Assembly (NCBI GenBank): GCA_007128675.1
Contig: SKWY01000033.1
Coordinates: 1-6,573, forward strand
Source of the DNA: Deltaproteobacteria bacterium
GTDB lineage: Bacteria > Myxococcota > Myxococcia > SLRQ01
DNA: 6,573 nucleotides
Reading direction: 5' to 3'
Below, in pieces: positions 1 to 6,142 of the stretch. How positions within the stretch are numbered: position 1 is the first letter of the stretch; each line of letters starts with the position of its first letter. The notes under the pieces were generated by a model. The model made no database searches. It saw only the letters and a program-made list of their open reading frames with translations, and had not been told where the DNA came from. The translations under genes and the position numbers were made by a program.

Positions 1-1450
1 GGGCTCTGGTTAGCCCCAAGGAGCCCGTTGCGGCGGAAAGCTCCGCTGACTGCGTTGTGTCGTGTTGTCTTGGAACTATGTTCACGACTCCAAGAAAGGC
101 TCCCGAGCCGAACAAGGAAGAAACCGGACCACGCACTATCTCTATTCGCTCGACTTCCTCCAGATCCAGGCTGTGATCCCTACCGAGATACCCGTGCCCC
201 GCGTAGATCTCGTTCATGGTGTGGCCGTCGTAGAGAATCAGGACTCGGCTATTGAGGTCCCCTGGAGGAGAGAAGCCACGAACTCCCAGGTACTCATAGG
301 TGCGGTCATTGGAGACAAAGATCCCACGTATGCCGGCGAGGGCTTCTGGCAAAGAGGAGTAGCCAAAGGCATCGATCTCTTCCCTCGAGATAACGGTGAT
401 CGAGGCTGGTGCTTCCTCAATGGGAACTTCTATTTTTGATGCTGCGGTAGTCTTCGCGCCGACGAAGGGGAGATTCGCGCGGATGATGGTGCGCTCATCC
501 TCTTTTAGGAGCACTTCCTGCCGATGTGGCCTCATGTCCTCCATGAGAACCTCGACCTCGTGTGTTCCGGCCGGCAGCTCGAGAACGGCGGGAGTGAACC
601 CTAGGTCTCTTTCGTCGACACGGACCAGTGCTCCATCATGATTGGCAGTGACCACCAAGGTGCCAGTAGGGGGGGGCCTTGGAGACAAACGAAGAGGGAC
701 GGTTGTCTCCTCGTCGGCGATTGCCTCTACCGAAAGCTGCTCGGGCAAGTGACCTTCGGCGCTCACGTGCAGTAGATGTCTTCCCGGGCTCAGGCGAACT
801 GGTTCGGGGAGCGTTCCGACTAGCTCTCCATCCGTCCTGTCGAGCCGCACTTCTGCGCCATCCGGAGGCCCGTCTAATCGCACGTATCCCCAGATGAACT
901 CCAAATCAACCTTTAGCTCTTGGGTCGTGCCGGTCTCGAGGATCGTTTCGGTTGAGAAATCGCGGTGGCCTTGCAAGGACAGAACTACCGTTGTATCTCC
1001 GGCGGGAAGCGCGAGAGTCCTCGGGGTGATTCCCCTGGAGCCGAGATCCCGTCTTTCGATGAAGATATCGGCTCCTGGAGGTTCGGTCTCGACATACAGA
1101 AGGGCTACCCTGGGCTCCAATCTGGCGAGGCTTCTTTCGACGGAAGCTCGATCTTCATCGGGCCCATAATCATCGAGGACCTCTCGGTAGTATCGATAGG
1201 CCTCATCGTAGCGTCTTAGCCGTTCGTAGCAACGAGCGATATTGTGGATGACATTTCGATTTCTTACTAGTCGGTTCGAATGAAAGAACTCCGCCAGAGC
1301 GTCCTCGTATCTCTGAGCTCGATAGAAGGCAACACCTCGGCTGAAACGCAAATCCGCTTCATCAGCTGTATTATCCGCTTCTGCCGGCTTGGGAAGCATG
1401 AACAGAAACAGTAGAACCAAGCCGGTTGTTCGCAGGTAGGTTGAAAACAT
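1..1450 (-). CDS. TPR-PEGA-TonB-dependent receptor plug protein (partial, C-terminus beyond left edge)
   Basis: Reading from ATG at 1450 gives 483 uninterrupted codons to the left edge; no stop is reached, so the gene is incomplete. Residues 1-25 form a signal peptide (hydrophobic LVLLFLFML, cleavage after AEA). Residues 30-112 are helical and TPR-like (FSRGVAFYRAQRYEDALAEF, then a second repeat with NIARCYERLRRYDEAYRYY). Three PEGA-like beta repeats follow at about 117-185 (PPGADIFIERRDLG), 186-256 (PPDGAEVRLDR, divergent) and 263-327 (DGALVRVDERDLGFTPAVLE). Residues 337-470 match a TonB-dependent receptor plug: EEAPASITVISREEI, YLGVRGF, RVLILYDGHTMNE, DLEEVERIEIVRGPVSSLFG, AFLGVVNIV. The product should be an outer-membrane receptor whose barrel lies outside the window, with the TPR-PEGA part in the periplasm. 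No clear TonB box is visible before the plug. The start is supported by AAGGA five bases upstream of ATG. Ligand is unknown. The domain calls rest on reading motifs, not a profile search. Confidence 0.85.
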   Translation of the reverse strand, partial: MFSTYLRTTGLVLLFLFMLPKPAEADNTADEADLRFSRGVAFYRAQRYEDALAEFFHSNRLVRNRNVIHNIARCYERLRRYDEAYRYYREVLDDYGPDEDRASVERSLARLEPRVALLYVETEPPGADIFIERRDLGSRGITPRTLALPAGDTTVVLSLQGHRDFSTETILETGTTQELKVDLEFIWGYVRLDGPPDGAEVRLDRTDGELVGTLPEPVRLSPGRHLLHVSAEGHLPEQLSVEAIADEETTVPLRLSPRPPPTGTLVVTANHDGALVRVDERDLGFTPAVLELPAGTHEVEVLMEDMRPHRQEVLLKEDERTIIRANLPFVGAKTTAASKIEVPIEEAPASITVISREEIDAFGYSSLPEALAGIRGIFVSNDRTYEYLGVRGFSPPGDLNSRVLILYDGHTMNEIYAGHGYLGRDHSLDLEEVERIEIVRGPVSSLFGSGAFLGVVNIVPRQHDTTQSAELSAATGSLGLTRA

Positions 1451-1455
1451 ACTTA

Positions 1456-1460
1456 TCCTT
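1456..1460 (-). promoter_or_regulatory. Shine-Dalgarno site of the TPR-PEGA-plug gene
   Basis: AAGGA on the minus strand, five bases before ATG at 1450. It supports that start, which is also followed directly by a convincing signal peptide. Confidence 0.6.
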
Positions 1461-1504
1461 TGTGTTGCCTCTAAGAGTCTTGCCGTGCTTCTTTGCGACG
1501 GGCC

Positions 1505-1533
1505 ATTCGAGAGGAAAGCCGTCCCGGTGACAA
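1505..1533 (-). promoter_or_regulatory. candidate sigma70-type promoter for the TPR-PEGA-plug gene
   Basis: Minus-strand TTGTCA (1533-1528), a 17-base spacer, then TCGAAT (1510-1505): 5/6 and 4/6 matches to the -35 and -10 consensus. It would give a leader of roughly 45-50 bases. The kinase upstream ends 226 bases before the receptor start, so a promoter of its own is plausible. Matches of this quality arise by chance. Confidence 0.3.
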
Positions 1534-1611
1534 GGTGCTTCAGTTCAGGAGGCACTGACAAGCTTGCCACTTCACTCGCCAGGCAGAGTCGAGCATGCTT
1601 TCCTATTCTTG

Positions 1612-1627
1612 CTGGCGCCCACGCCAG
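1612..1627 (-). repeat. short GC-rich inverted repeat downstream of the kinase
   Basis: Minus strand CTGGCG-TGGG-CGCCAG: a perfect 6-bp stem with a 4-base loop, about 50 bases after the kinase stop. No T-run follows, so it is not a typical intrinsic terminator. It could slow polymerase or stabilise the 3' end of the kinase message. The rest of the 1451-1676 gap shows only the promoter-like pair and the Shine-Dalgarno site listed separately. Confidence 0.3.
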
Positions 1628-1676
1628 GTGTGCTCCCGGAGCCGCTCTCTGAACTTGTCGAGATCCATCTTGATTT

Positions 1677-3410
1677 CTATCGGCCGGTCTTGATGTCGAG
1701 TGGTGGCTCCTCTTTGCGCGGCCGTGCTCGGCGCAGGTTGACGTCTACATCAATATCTCTTTCGGGACTAACCTCTCGAAAGGCGGGTCGATGTCCGGAA
1801 AGGCGGAATATCAGTCTCAAAGGCTCCTGGGATCTAAGAACCCTATGCTCCATTGGGGTCGTACCAAGGGTCTCATTGCCGAGCAGGACGGTGGCTCCTG
1901 AAGGCCGGCTGGTCAGATTCAAAATGACCTCTTCTGGGGTAGCCGGCTGGGCGCCCTCCTCGTTTCGTTCTCTTGTCTCAATGGAGTCATCGGACTCTAA
2001 TTCGAATTCCAGGAGCGGAGAGCCAGATGCGGGCAACTGACGTCTTACGGTCAAGTAACCTTGCTTCTCGACCTCGAGATGTCCGCCGACATCTTTTGGA
2101 AGGACATGGGTGAACAGGGGAGTCGTTCCGATGGATTTGCCGTCGAGAATCACCCGGGCACCAGAGGGGTTAGTGATGACAGTCAGTTCTCTTTGTGAGG
2201 ATGTAGCGAAGGGACCAAGAAGAAGGAGCGCCAAAACGGCTGTAGCGGCGAGGAAGAAGCCGATTATTGGAACTCGATAGGAACCTCGTGAGTGAGCTTT
2301 TTCGAGAAGGGCTCGAGAGGATTGTCCTCTGGAGACCTCCGTGTCATCGAGTTCGCTTCGTTCTCTACCCGCTCTGGATCCAATTGGGGTTCCTTGACGA
2401 GAGACCATACTGAAGGGAGTCTTGCCTACGACACCCGATGGGGTCTGGTCGAGGTCCATCAATGGTCTGCCCTGCTCCTTCTCTTCGGCTAGACGGTCTG
2501 CGTAGATTTCCTTCAAGTAGGCTCCAAGATGAGCGGATGAGCCGGATTGCCTGGTTTGAACTAGCCAGTCCTCGAGAGCAAGACGCAGCTCTCCGGCGCT
2601 GTCGAAGCGGCCTTCGGGTTCCTGGGAGAGGGTCTTGAGAATGATTCCTTCCAGCCTCTCGTCGATTGCGGGGTTGGCCAAGGAAGGTCTAGGCACCTCG
2701 CACTCGGTCACCGCCTTGAGAATCGCGATCTCGCTATCGCGAGCAAACAGGCGCTCGTGGGTTGCCATCTCATAGAGAACGACGCCGAGAGCGAAGATAT
2801 CGGAGCGATGATCTAGAGGCTTGAGGGCCGCCTGCTCCGGGGACATATATGGATACTTGCCCTTCAATGTGCCCGTTGCGGTATGTACACTTCGACCTGC
2901 GGCTCTCGCAATCCCAAAGTCGATTACCTTCACCTCGCCCTCGAAGGTAACGAGGATGTTCTGCGGAGAGACGTCTCGGTGGATGATTCCAAGGGGGCTA
3001 TTGTTCCTGTCGGTTGCCTTGTGCGCATAATCCAGACCGGCAGCCGCGTCTGCCGCGATACGCGCCGATAATGGAATGGGCGGAAGCTTGGCATGCTGAG
3101 CTGCTTTCTTCCAGATTCGCTTCACATCGTCGCCGTGGACGTACTCCATGGCGATGTAATAGAGGCCATCGACCTCTCCAAGGTCGAAGATTTGGGCGAT
3201 ATTCGCATGATTGAGACGAGCTGCAATGCGTGCCTCATCGAGGAACATCCTCGTGAACTCCTCGTTCTCCACGAGGTGGGGCAGCAGCACCTTTACGACG
3301 AGCAGCTTCTCGAACCCCTCCAATCCCGCTTGGCGAGCGAGATAAACTTCCCCCATGCCTCCCGAGGCTATGCGCCTAAGAAGCTCGTAGCGACCAAAAG
3401 GAATGCCCAT
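1677..3410 (-). CDS. membrane-anchored Ser/Thr protein kinase with PEGA repeats
   Basis: A 577-residue eukaryotic-type kinase that should phosphorylate Ser/Thr in the cytoplasm. The catalytic domain covers about 8-285. It has a nucleotide loop IASGGMGEVY (13-22; the usual first Gly is Ala15), Lys40 in VVKVL, alpha-C Glu59, catalytic loop HRDVSPQNIL (144-153, Asp146, Asn151), DFG 164-166, SPE 190-192 and DIFALG 204-209. All catalytic residues are present, so activity is expected. A linker rich in Ser/Thr/Arg (about 286-378) leads to one transmembrane helix (about 381-402). Two PEGA repeats follow on the outer side: about 408-472 (NPSGARVILDGKSIGTTP) and 494-560 (RPSGATVLLGNETLGTTP). This layout is typical of myxobacterial kinases. 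The start is firm: an in-frame TAG lies 18 bases upstream with no other start codon between. No strong Shine-Dalgarno is visible. The PEGA-bearing receptor gene lies downstream on the same strand. Confidence 0.95.
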   Translation of the reverse strand: MGIPFGRYELLRRIASGGMGEVYLARQAGLEGFEKLLVVKVLLPHLVENEEFTRMFLDEARIAARLNHANIAQIFDLGEVDGLYYIAMEYVHGDDVKRIWKKAAQHAKLPPIPLSARIAADAAAGLDYAHKATDRNNSPLGIIHRDVSPQNILVTFEGEVKVIDFGIARAAGRSVHTATGTLKGKYPYMSPEQAALKPLDHRSDIFALGVVLYEMATHERLFARDSEIAILKAVTECEVPRPSLANPAIDERLEGIILKTLSQEPEGRFDSAGELRLALEDWLVQTRQSGSSAHLGAYLKEIYADRLAEEKEQGRPLMDLDQTPSGVVGKTPFSMVSRQGTPIGSRAGRERSELDDTEVSRGQSSRALLEKAHSRGSYRVPIIGFFLAATAVLALLLLGPFATSSQRELTVITNPSGARVILDGKSIGTTPLFTHVLPKDVGGHLEVEKQGYLTVRRQLPASGSPLLEFELESDDSIETRERNEEGAQPATPEEVILNLTSRPSGATVLLGNETLGTTPMEHRVLRSQEPLRLIFRLSGHRPAFREVSPERDIDVDVNLRRARPRKEEPPLDIKTGR

Positions 3411-3470
3411 GAAGTGCCCGGCTTGCTACAGATTAGAGTTGGTCCAGGACCTGAAGGTAGAGCTTACAAC

Positions 3471-3499
3471 AGTATTGGAGAAGCCGGCGGCAAGGTCAA
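3471..3499 (-). promoter_or_regulatory. candidate sigma70-type promoter for the kinase
   Basis: Minus-strand TTGACC (3499-3494), 17-base spacer, AATACT (3476-3471), matching 5/6 and 4/6 of consensus. The leader would be about 50-55 bases. It lies in the divergent gap between the kinase and the small membrane protein. No convincing promoter was found for the plus-strand gene in the same gap. Confidence 0.3.
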
Positions 3500-3572
3500 T
3501 TAGCCGGTTCCTTGGAAAGAAGGGACACCAGGTGCCGGCCCTAAGGGGTAAGCAATCCTCTATGGAAGCCGA

Positions 3573-3590
3573 ACTCGATACAGATCGAGT
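3573..3590. repeat. perfect dyad ACTCGAT-N4-ATCGAGT
   Basis: Seven-base arms with a 4-base centre (ACAG), 54 bases before the plus-strand membrane protein and 163 bases upstream of the kinase start. Size and symmetry suit a dimeric regulator's operator or a small hairpin in a leader. No regulator gene is adjacent. Confidence 0.35.
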
Positions 3591-3643
3591 CCATCCGTCT
3601 CGCATGACGATTCGTTCACTCTCATCAAAGAGCGTTCTCGATC

Positions 3644-4000
3644 ATGCGTGAGGCGCTACTAGTTCTTCTCATTGCGGTGGCTCTTGCAATGCTGGCCACC
3701 CTGGGTCGGATGCCCTTTGAGCAGGCGATCATCGTAGGAGGATGGCTCATTGTCCTCGGCCTCCTCATTGGCCTGCCTTGCGGTGTTCTCTATCACGTTC
3801 TTCTTCACCGTGCATTGACCCGTGCGGGTGGGGCGCCAAGAGGCTGGATCTGGCACCCCACCAAGCTTCATGACGGGGTGCCGAGGAGCGAAAGAGCACG
3901 CTTCATGCCCTCGTTTTGGACGGGGGCGGCAGCTTGTGGCCTGGTGTTCTTCGGGTGTGCCGTCGTCTTTGTCGCAGCGATTGGTGAGCTTCTCTTCTGA
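3644..4000 (+). CDS. small three-helix membrane protein of unknown function
   Basis: 118 residues that I do not recognise as a named family. Hydrophobic helices are visible at about 3-20, 26-50 and 91-115. The segment between helices 2 and 3 (about 52-89) is rich in Arg, Lys and His and contains the aromatic stretch GWIWHPTKLHD. By the positive-inside rule it should be cytoplasmic, placing the N-terminus inside and the C-terminus outside. The start is the only one available: an in-frame TGA at 3605-3607 is followed by no earlier start codon. The ribosome site is weak (AAGAG about 11 bases upstream). It diverges from the kinase and converges on the peptidase gene, so it is probably transcribed alone. 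Three well-formed helices and correct frame ends argue for a real gene. Function cannot be assigned. Confidence 0.7.
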   Translation: MREALLVLLIAVALAMLATLGRMPFEQAIIVGGWLIVLGLLIGLPCGVLYHVLLHRALTRAGGAPRGWIWHPTKLHDGVPRSERARFMPSFWTGAAACGLVFFGCAVVFVAAIGELLF

Positions 4001-4033
4001 CGGGCTCTCGCTTTCATTCCACGCTGCACAGGC

Positions 4034-4047
4034 CCCTCAAATGAGGG
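4034..4047. terminator. weak hairpin between convergent genes
   Basis: CCCTC-AAAT-GAGGG in the 72-base gap between two converging stops. Such gaps often hold a bidirectional terminator. The stem is only 5 bp and neither side has a T-run, so a Rho-independent role is doubtful. A 10-bp palindrome, GCCCTAGGGC at 4070-4079, overlaps the peptidase stop codon. Confidence 0.25.
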
Positions 4048-4072
4048 CGAACCCAATCCTGGCTCCACTGCC

Positions 4073-5149
4073 CTAGGGCGTGAAGTCGGTATCCGGGTCG
4101 AGGCGTAAGACGAACTCCGCCAAGAGTTTGACGGCTGCCTCCACGTCGGAGATGGCCAGAGCCTCGACAGGCGTGTGCATATAGCGCAGTGGAACGGAGA
4201 TGAGACCGGCCGCCTTGCCTCCGCGAGCGAGCTGGAACGCGTTGGCATCGGTGCCTGTCCCTCTAGGCTCGCCGCCGAGCTGATGAGGAATATCGGAAGA
4301 GCGAGCCGCTTCAACGAGCATCTTGAAGACAACTGGATTGATATTGGGGCCGCGGGCGATGATGGGGCCCTTTCCACAGGCAACCTCACCGTGCTTTCTC
4401 TTGTCCACATCGGGGTAGTCGGTTGCGTGTCCCACCTCGAGCGCTATGCCCACCGTCGGGTCTATCTCGTAGGCCGTGGTAATGCCGCCTCGAAGGCCGC
4501 TCTCCTCCTGAACCGTCCCAGCCACGACGAGATCCACCTTTGCTCCACCTCGCTCTCGGACCTCTCTTGCCGTCTCGGCGCAGATGAAGGCGCCCATCTT
4601 GTCGTCGAGGGCTCTTGCGACAATCATGTTGTCTCCAAACTCCTCGAAGCCCACGGCGAAGGTTATCGGATCACCGATCCGTACCGTTGACTTCACGCGC
4701 TCCGCCTTCATGCCAAGATCGATGAAGAGCTTATGGGTCTTGGTCACGCTCTTCCGCTCTTCCTCGTCCAGGAGGTGGATCGGGAGCCTACCGAGAATGC
4801 CAAGCAGGGGTCCTTCCTCCGTATGCACCTTTACGCGCATGCCCGGAAGCACGGCCTCATCGACGCCACCGATTGGCTTGAACGCTATATAGCCTTCGTC
4901 GGTTATGTAAGTGACCATCATGCCGATCTCGTCGATATGTCCGGCGAGCAGCACACTGACTCTCTTGCCTCCGCGCTCGGCGTCGGATCCGCGCATATGA
5001 CCGTGGACGGAACCCATGACGTTCGTACTTACCTGGTCGGTGAAGGGTCGAAGATAGTCGCGGAGGACGCCAGCCGCGGGCTGCTCGTAGCCGGACGGAG
5101 AAGGGGCTTCGGTGAGTGTGCGAAAAAACTCGAGTGATTCCGGACGCAT
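4073..5149 (-). CDS. M42 family metallopeptidase (glutamyl aminopeptidase / FrvX-like)
   Basis: A 358-residue cytoplasmic di-metal aminopeptidase of the family that forms large tetrahedral assemblies and trims peptides from the N-terminus. Length is normal for the family and the order of motifs is complete: LLAGHIDEIG (metal His71, Asp73), ARALDDKMG (bridging Asp182), VQEESGLRGG (general base and metal ligand Glu215/Glu216), IALEVGHATDYP (ligand region, 236-246), GPNINP 268-272, GTGTDANAF 298-305 and YMHTPVE (metal His325). At residue 238, where the family usually has Asp ('vDv'), this protein has Glu. An upstream in-frame ATG at 5251 would add 34 residues (MDLSPHRSRLICL...) with no family resemblance. 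I place the start at 5149, where MRPESLEFFRTLTEAPSPSG matches the usual M42 N-terminus and GGAGAG precedes the ATG. It converges with the membrane protein gene and diverges from the lipoprotein gene. Substrate specificity cannot be read from the sequence. Confidence 0.93.
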   Translation of the reverse strand: MRPESLEFFRTLTEAPSPSGYEQPAAGVLRDYLRPFTDQVSTNVMGSVHGHMRGSDAERGGKRVSVLLAGHIDEIGMMVTYITDEGYIAFKPIGGVDEAVLPGMRVKVHTEEGPLLGILGRLPIHLLDEEERKSVTKTHKLFIDLGMKAERVKSTVRIGDPITFAVGFEEFGDNMIVARALDDKMGAFICAETAREVRERGGAKVDLVVAGTVQEESGLRGGITTAYEIDPTVGIALEVGHATDYPDVDKRKHGEVACGKGPIIARGPNINPVVFKMLVEAARSSDIPHQLGGEPRGTGTDANAFQLARGGKAAGLISVPLRYMHTPVEALAISDVEAAVKLLAEFVLRLDPDTDFTP

Positions 5150-5155
5150 GAGTCT

Positions 5156-5161
5156 CTCTCC
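5156..5161 (-). promoter_or_regulatory. Shine-Dalgarno site deciding the M42 peptidase start
   Basis: GGAGAG on the minus strand, six bases before the ATG at 5149 (eight from the GGAG core). It favours this start over the in-frame ATG at 5251. Confidence 0.65.
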
Positions 5162-5281
5162 AGTTTGTGTGTCGTTTCCGTAACGGTGGCCGCCGAGCGC
5201 TCGTTGGCCGCGAAGGCAGATCAATCTAGACCGGTGCGGCGAAAGATCCAAGGCTTGGGGTGCTGGAGGCTCTCGGCGTAG

Positions 5282-5311
5282 GGCCTCATTGGTTTGATTC
5301 CAAGTGAGGCC
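5282..5311 (+). repeat. strong hairpin just upstream of the HMA/Trx lipoprotein gene
   Basis: GGCCTCA (5282-5288) and TGAGGCC (5305-5311) form a perfect 7-bp outer stem. TTGG (5289-5292) and CCAA (5300-5303) extend it by four pairs, with one bulged G (5304) and a 7-base loop. It ends 11 bases before the ATG at 5323, and the only nearby GAGG lies inside the 3' arm. It could be a translational control hairpin or a DNA operator in the 173-base divergent gap. Confidence 0.5.
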
Positions 5312-5322
5312 ATCGACCTGTT

Positions 5323-6084
5323 ATGGTTCATCGCGTGTCGGGTCGTGTCATGCATCGGAGGGGATGGAGGCGCTCGAGGAGGGTGCCTCGAACTTTGAAT
5401 CCAGCTTGCTTTGCCCTGGAGCTAGTGAGATTTCCAGTGGTCTTGCTTTGCGTCGCCGCGGCGTTTGCCTGCGCGGCCACAAGTCCAACCAAGGGTGCGA
5501 GCGAGAGGACGGGGCGTGTAGAGACCACCTTTGCCTTGGTGGGTCTGCCGTGTCCCAGTGCTGGAAGAGGGCTCGAGGGTTGGTTGAGAAGCCATCCGTC
5601 CATAAGCCGGGCGAGCTTTGATGTTCAGACGGTAACGATGTCGGTCGTACACGACACCTCGGAGCTTTCGATAAGCGAGCTAGGAGACTTGATAGAGGCG
5701 AGAGGGGTACGTGTGGTTCTCGGTCTCGAGCGCGGGTCGATCCGCCCTCCCGTGATTTTTCCCCGAGAGCTCGATGTTTCCTCGTTGCCCGAGGCCAACG
5801 AGGACGAGATCGAGGATCATCTGGTGAGCGGGAAGGTCACCGTCTTTCATTTTAGGGCCCCATCGGGGGAGGTCTGTAGCGATCTGGATATGGTCTTGGC
5901 CGTTCTGATGCAGTCCAGGGACGATATCGCCTTGCGAAGGCTGGCCTCATCCGGTGTGCCCCTCGTCGTGGTGTATGCCGCGACCGCTCATCGGCATGGA
6001 CCTTTTCTGGAAGGTGACATAGAGGCGATAGAGGCTGCGATACTCGAGGCGGCGGGGGAAGAGAGCGTGCGGCTGCCGGACTGA
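5323..6084 (+). CDS. exported, probable lipoprotein with degenerate HMA-like and thioredoxin-like domains
   Basis: 253 residues from the first ATG. A basic N-terminus (ten Arg and two His in residues 1-23) and a hydrophobic core at about 36-50 end in AFAC, a loose lipobox with Cys50; lipid attachment is likely but not certain. Residues 66-134 read like a heavy-metal-associated ferredoxin-like fold: FALVGLPCPSAGRGLEGWL, then SFDVQTVTMSVVHDTS, then ELGDLIEARGVRVVLG. Cys77 aligns with the first Cys of GMTCxxC, but the second is Ala80. Residues 168-243 resemble thioredoxin: GKVTVFHFRAPSGEVC, a helix, GVPLVVVY (likely cis-Pro) and GPFLEG. Cys185 aligns with the second Cys of WCGPC, the first being Gly, and the middle of the fold looks shortened. 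Redox or metal transfer by the usual chemistry is therefore doubtful. The true start may be later (ATG 5350, GTG 5383 or TTG 5395), because 50 residues is long for a signal peptide and AGGAGG occurs near 5377-5382. Domain calls are by eye. Confidence 0.75.
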   Translation: MVHRVSGRVMHRRGWRRSRRVPRTLNPACFALELVRFPVVLLCVAAAFACAATSPTKGASERTGRVETTFALVGLPCPSAGRGLEGWLRSHPSISRASFDVQTVTMSVVHDTSELSISELGDLIEARGVRVVLGLERGSIRPPVIFPRELDVSSLPEANEDEIEDHLVSGKVTVFHFRAPSGEVCSDLDMVLAVLMQSRDDIALRRLASSGVPLVVVYAATAHRHGPFLEGDIEAIEAAILEAAGEESVRLPD

Positions 6085-6128
6085 AACGTTTTCGATCAGT
6101 TGAGTGATCCTCGATGGTCGCTATCGGG

Positions 6129-6134
6129 TAGAAT
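6129..6134 (+). promoter_or_regulatory. candidate -10 element close to the GAF gene start
   Basis: TAGAAT ends 8 bases before ATG at 6143, so transcription from it would begin at or next to the start codon, giving a leaderless message. No good -35 is placed upstream. The gap 6085-6142 also has a small inverted repeat, GATCA-N6-TGATC (6094-6109). Confidence 0.2.
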
Positions 6135-6142
6135 CATGGACC

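Noticed and set aside
62..439. 125-codon plus-strand open frame near the left edge
   Set aside because: It is opposite the receptor plug motifs, which are conserved on the minus strand; no domain in its own product.
669..676. Frameshift suspected at the eight-base homopolymer
   Set aside because: The frame continues without a stop on both sides and the domains line up across it, so no frameshift is present here.
1612..1627. GC-rich hairpin as an intrinsic terminator for the kinase
   Set aside because: The bases following on the minus strand (CAAGAATAGG) contain no T-run, so it is kept only as an inverted repeat.
1603..1668. 21-codon minus-strand frame just after the kinase (MDLDKFRERLREHTWRGRQQE read in part as a charged helix)
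   Set aside because: It is too short to distinguish from chance, has no Shine-Dalgarno, and contains the inverted repeat at 1612-1627.
1564..2040. 158-codon plus-strand open frame opposite the end of the kinase gene
   Set aside because: It is antisense to the conserved second PEGA repeat, and its translation is Ser/Arg-rich low-complexity sequence without any domain.
3868..4410. 180-codon minus-strand open frame overlapping the membrane protein and the peptidase C-terminus
   Set aside because: It overlaps both real genes in other frames, and its translation is rich in Ser, Arg and Pro without motifs.
4175..4690. 171-codon plus-strand open frame opposite the M42 peptidase gene
   Set aside because: It lies wholly antisense to conserved catalytic motifs and shows no recognisable domain; the shadow of a codon-biased gene.
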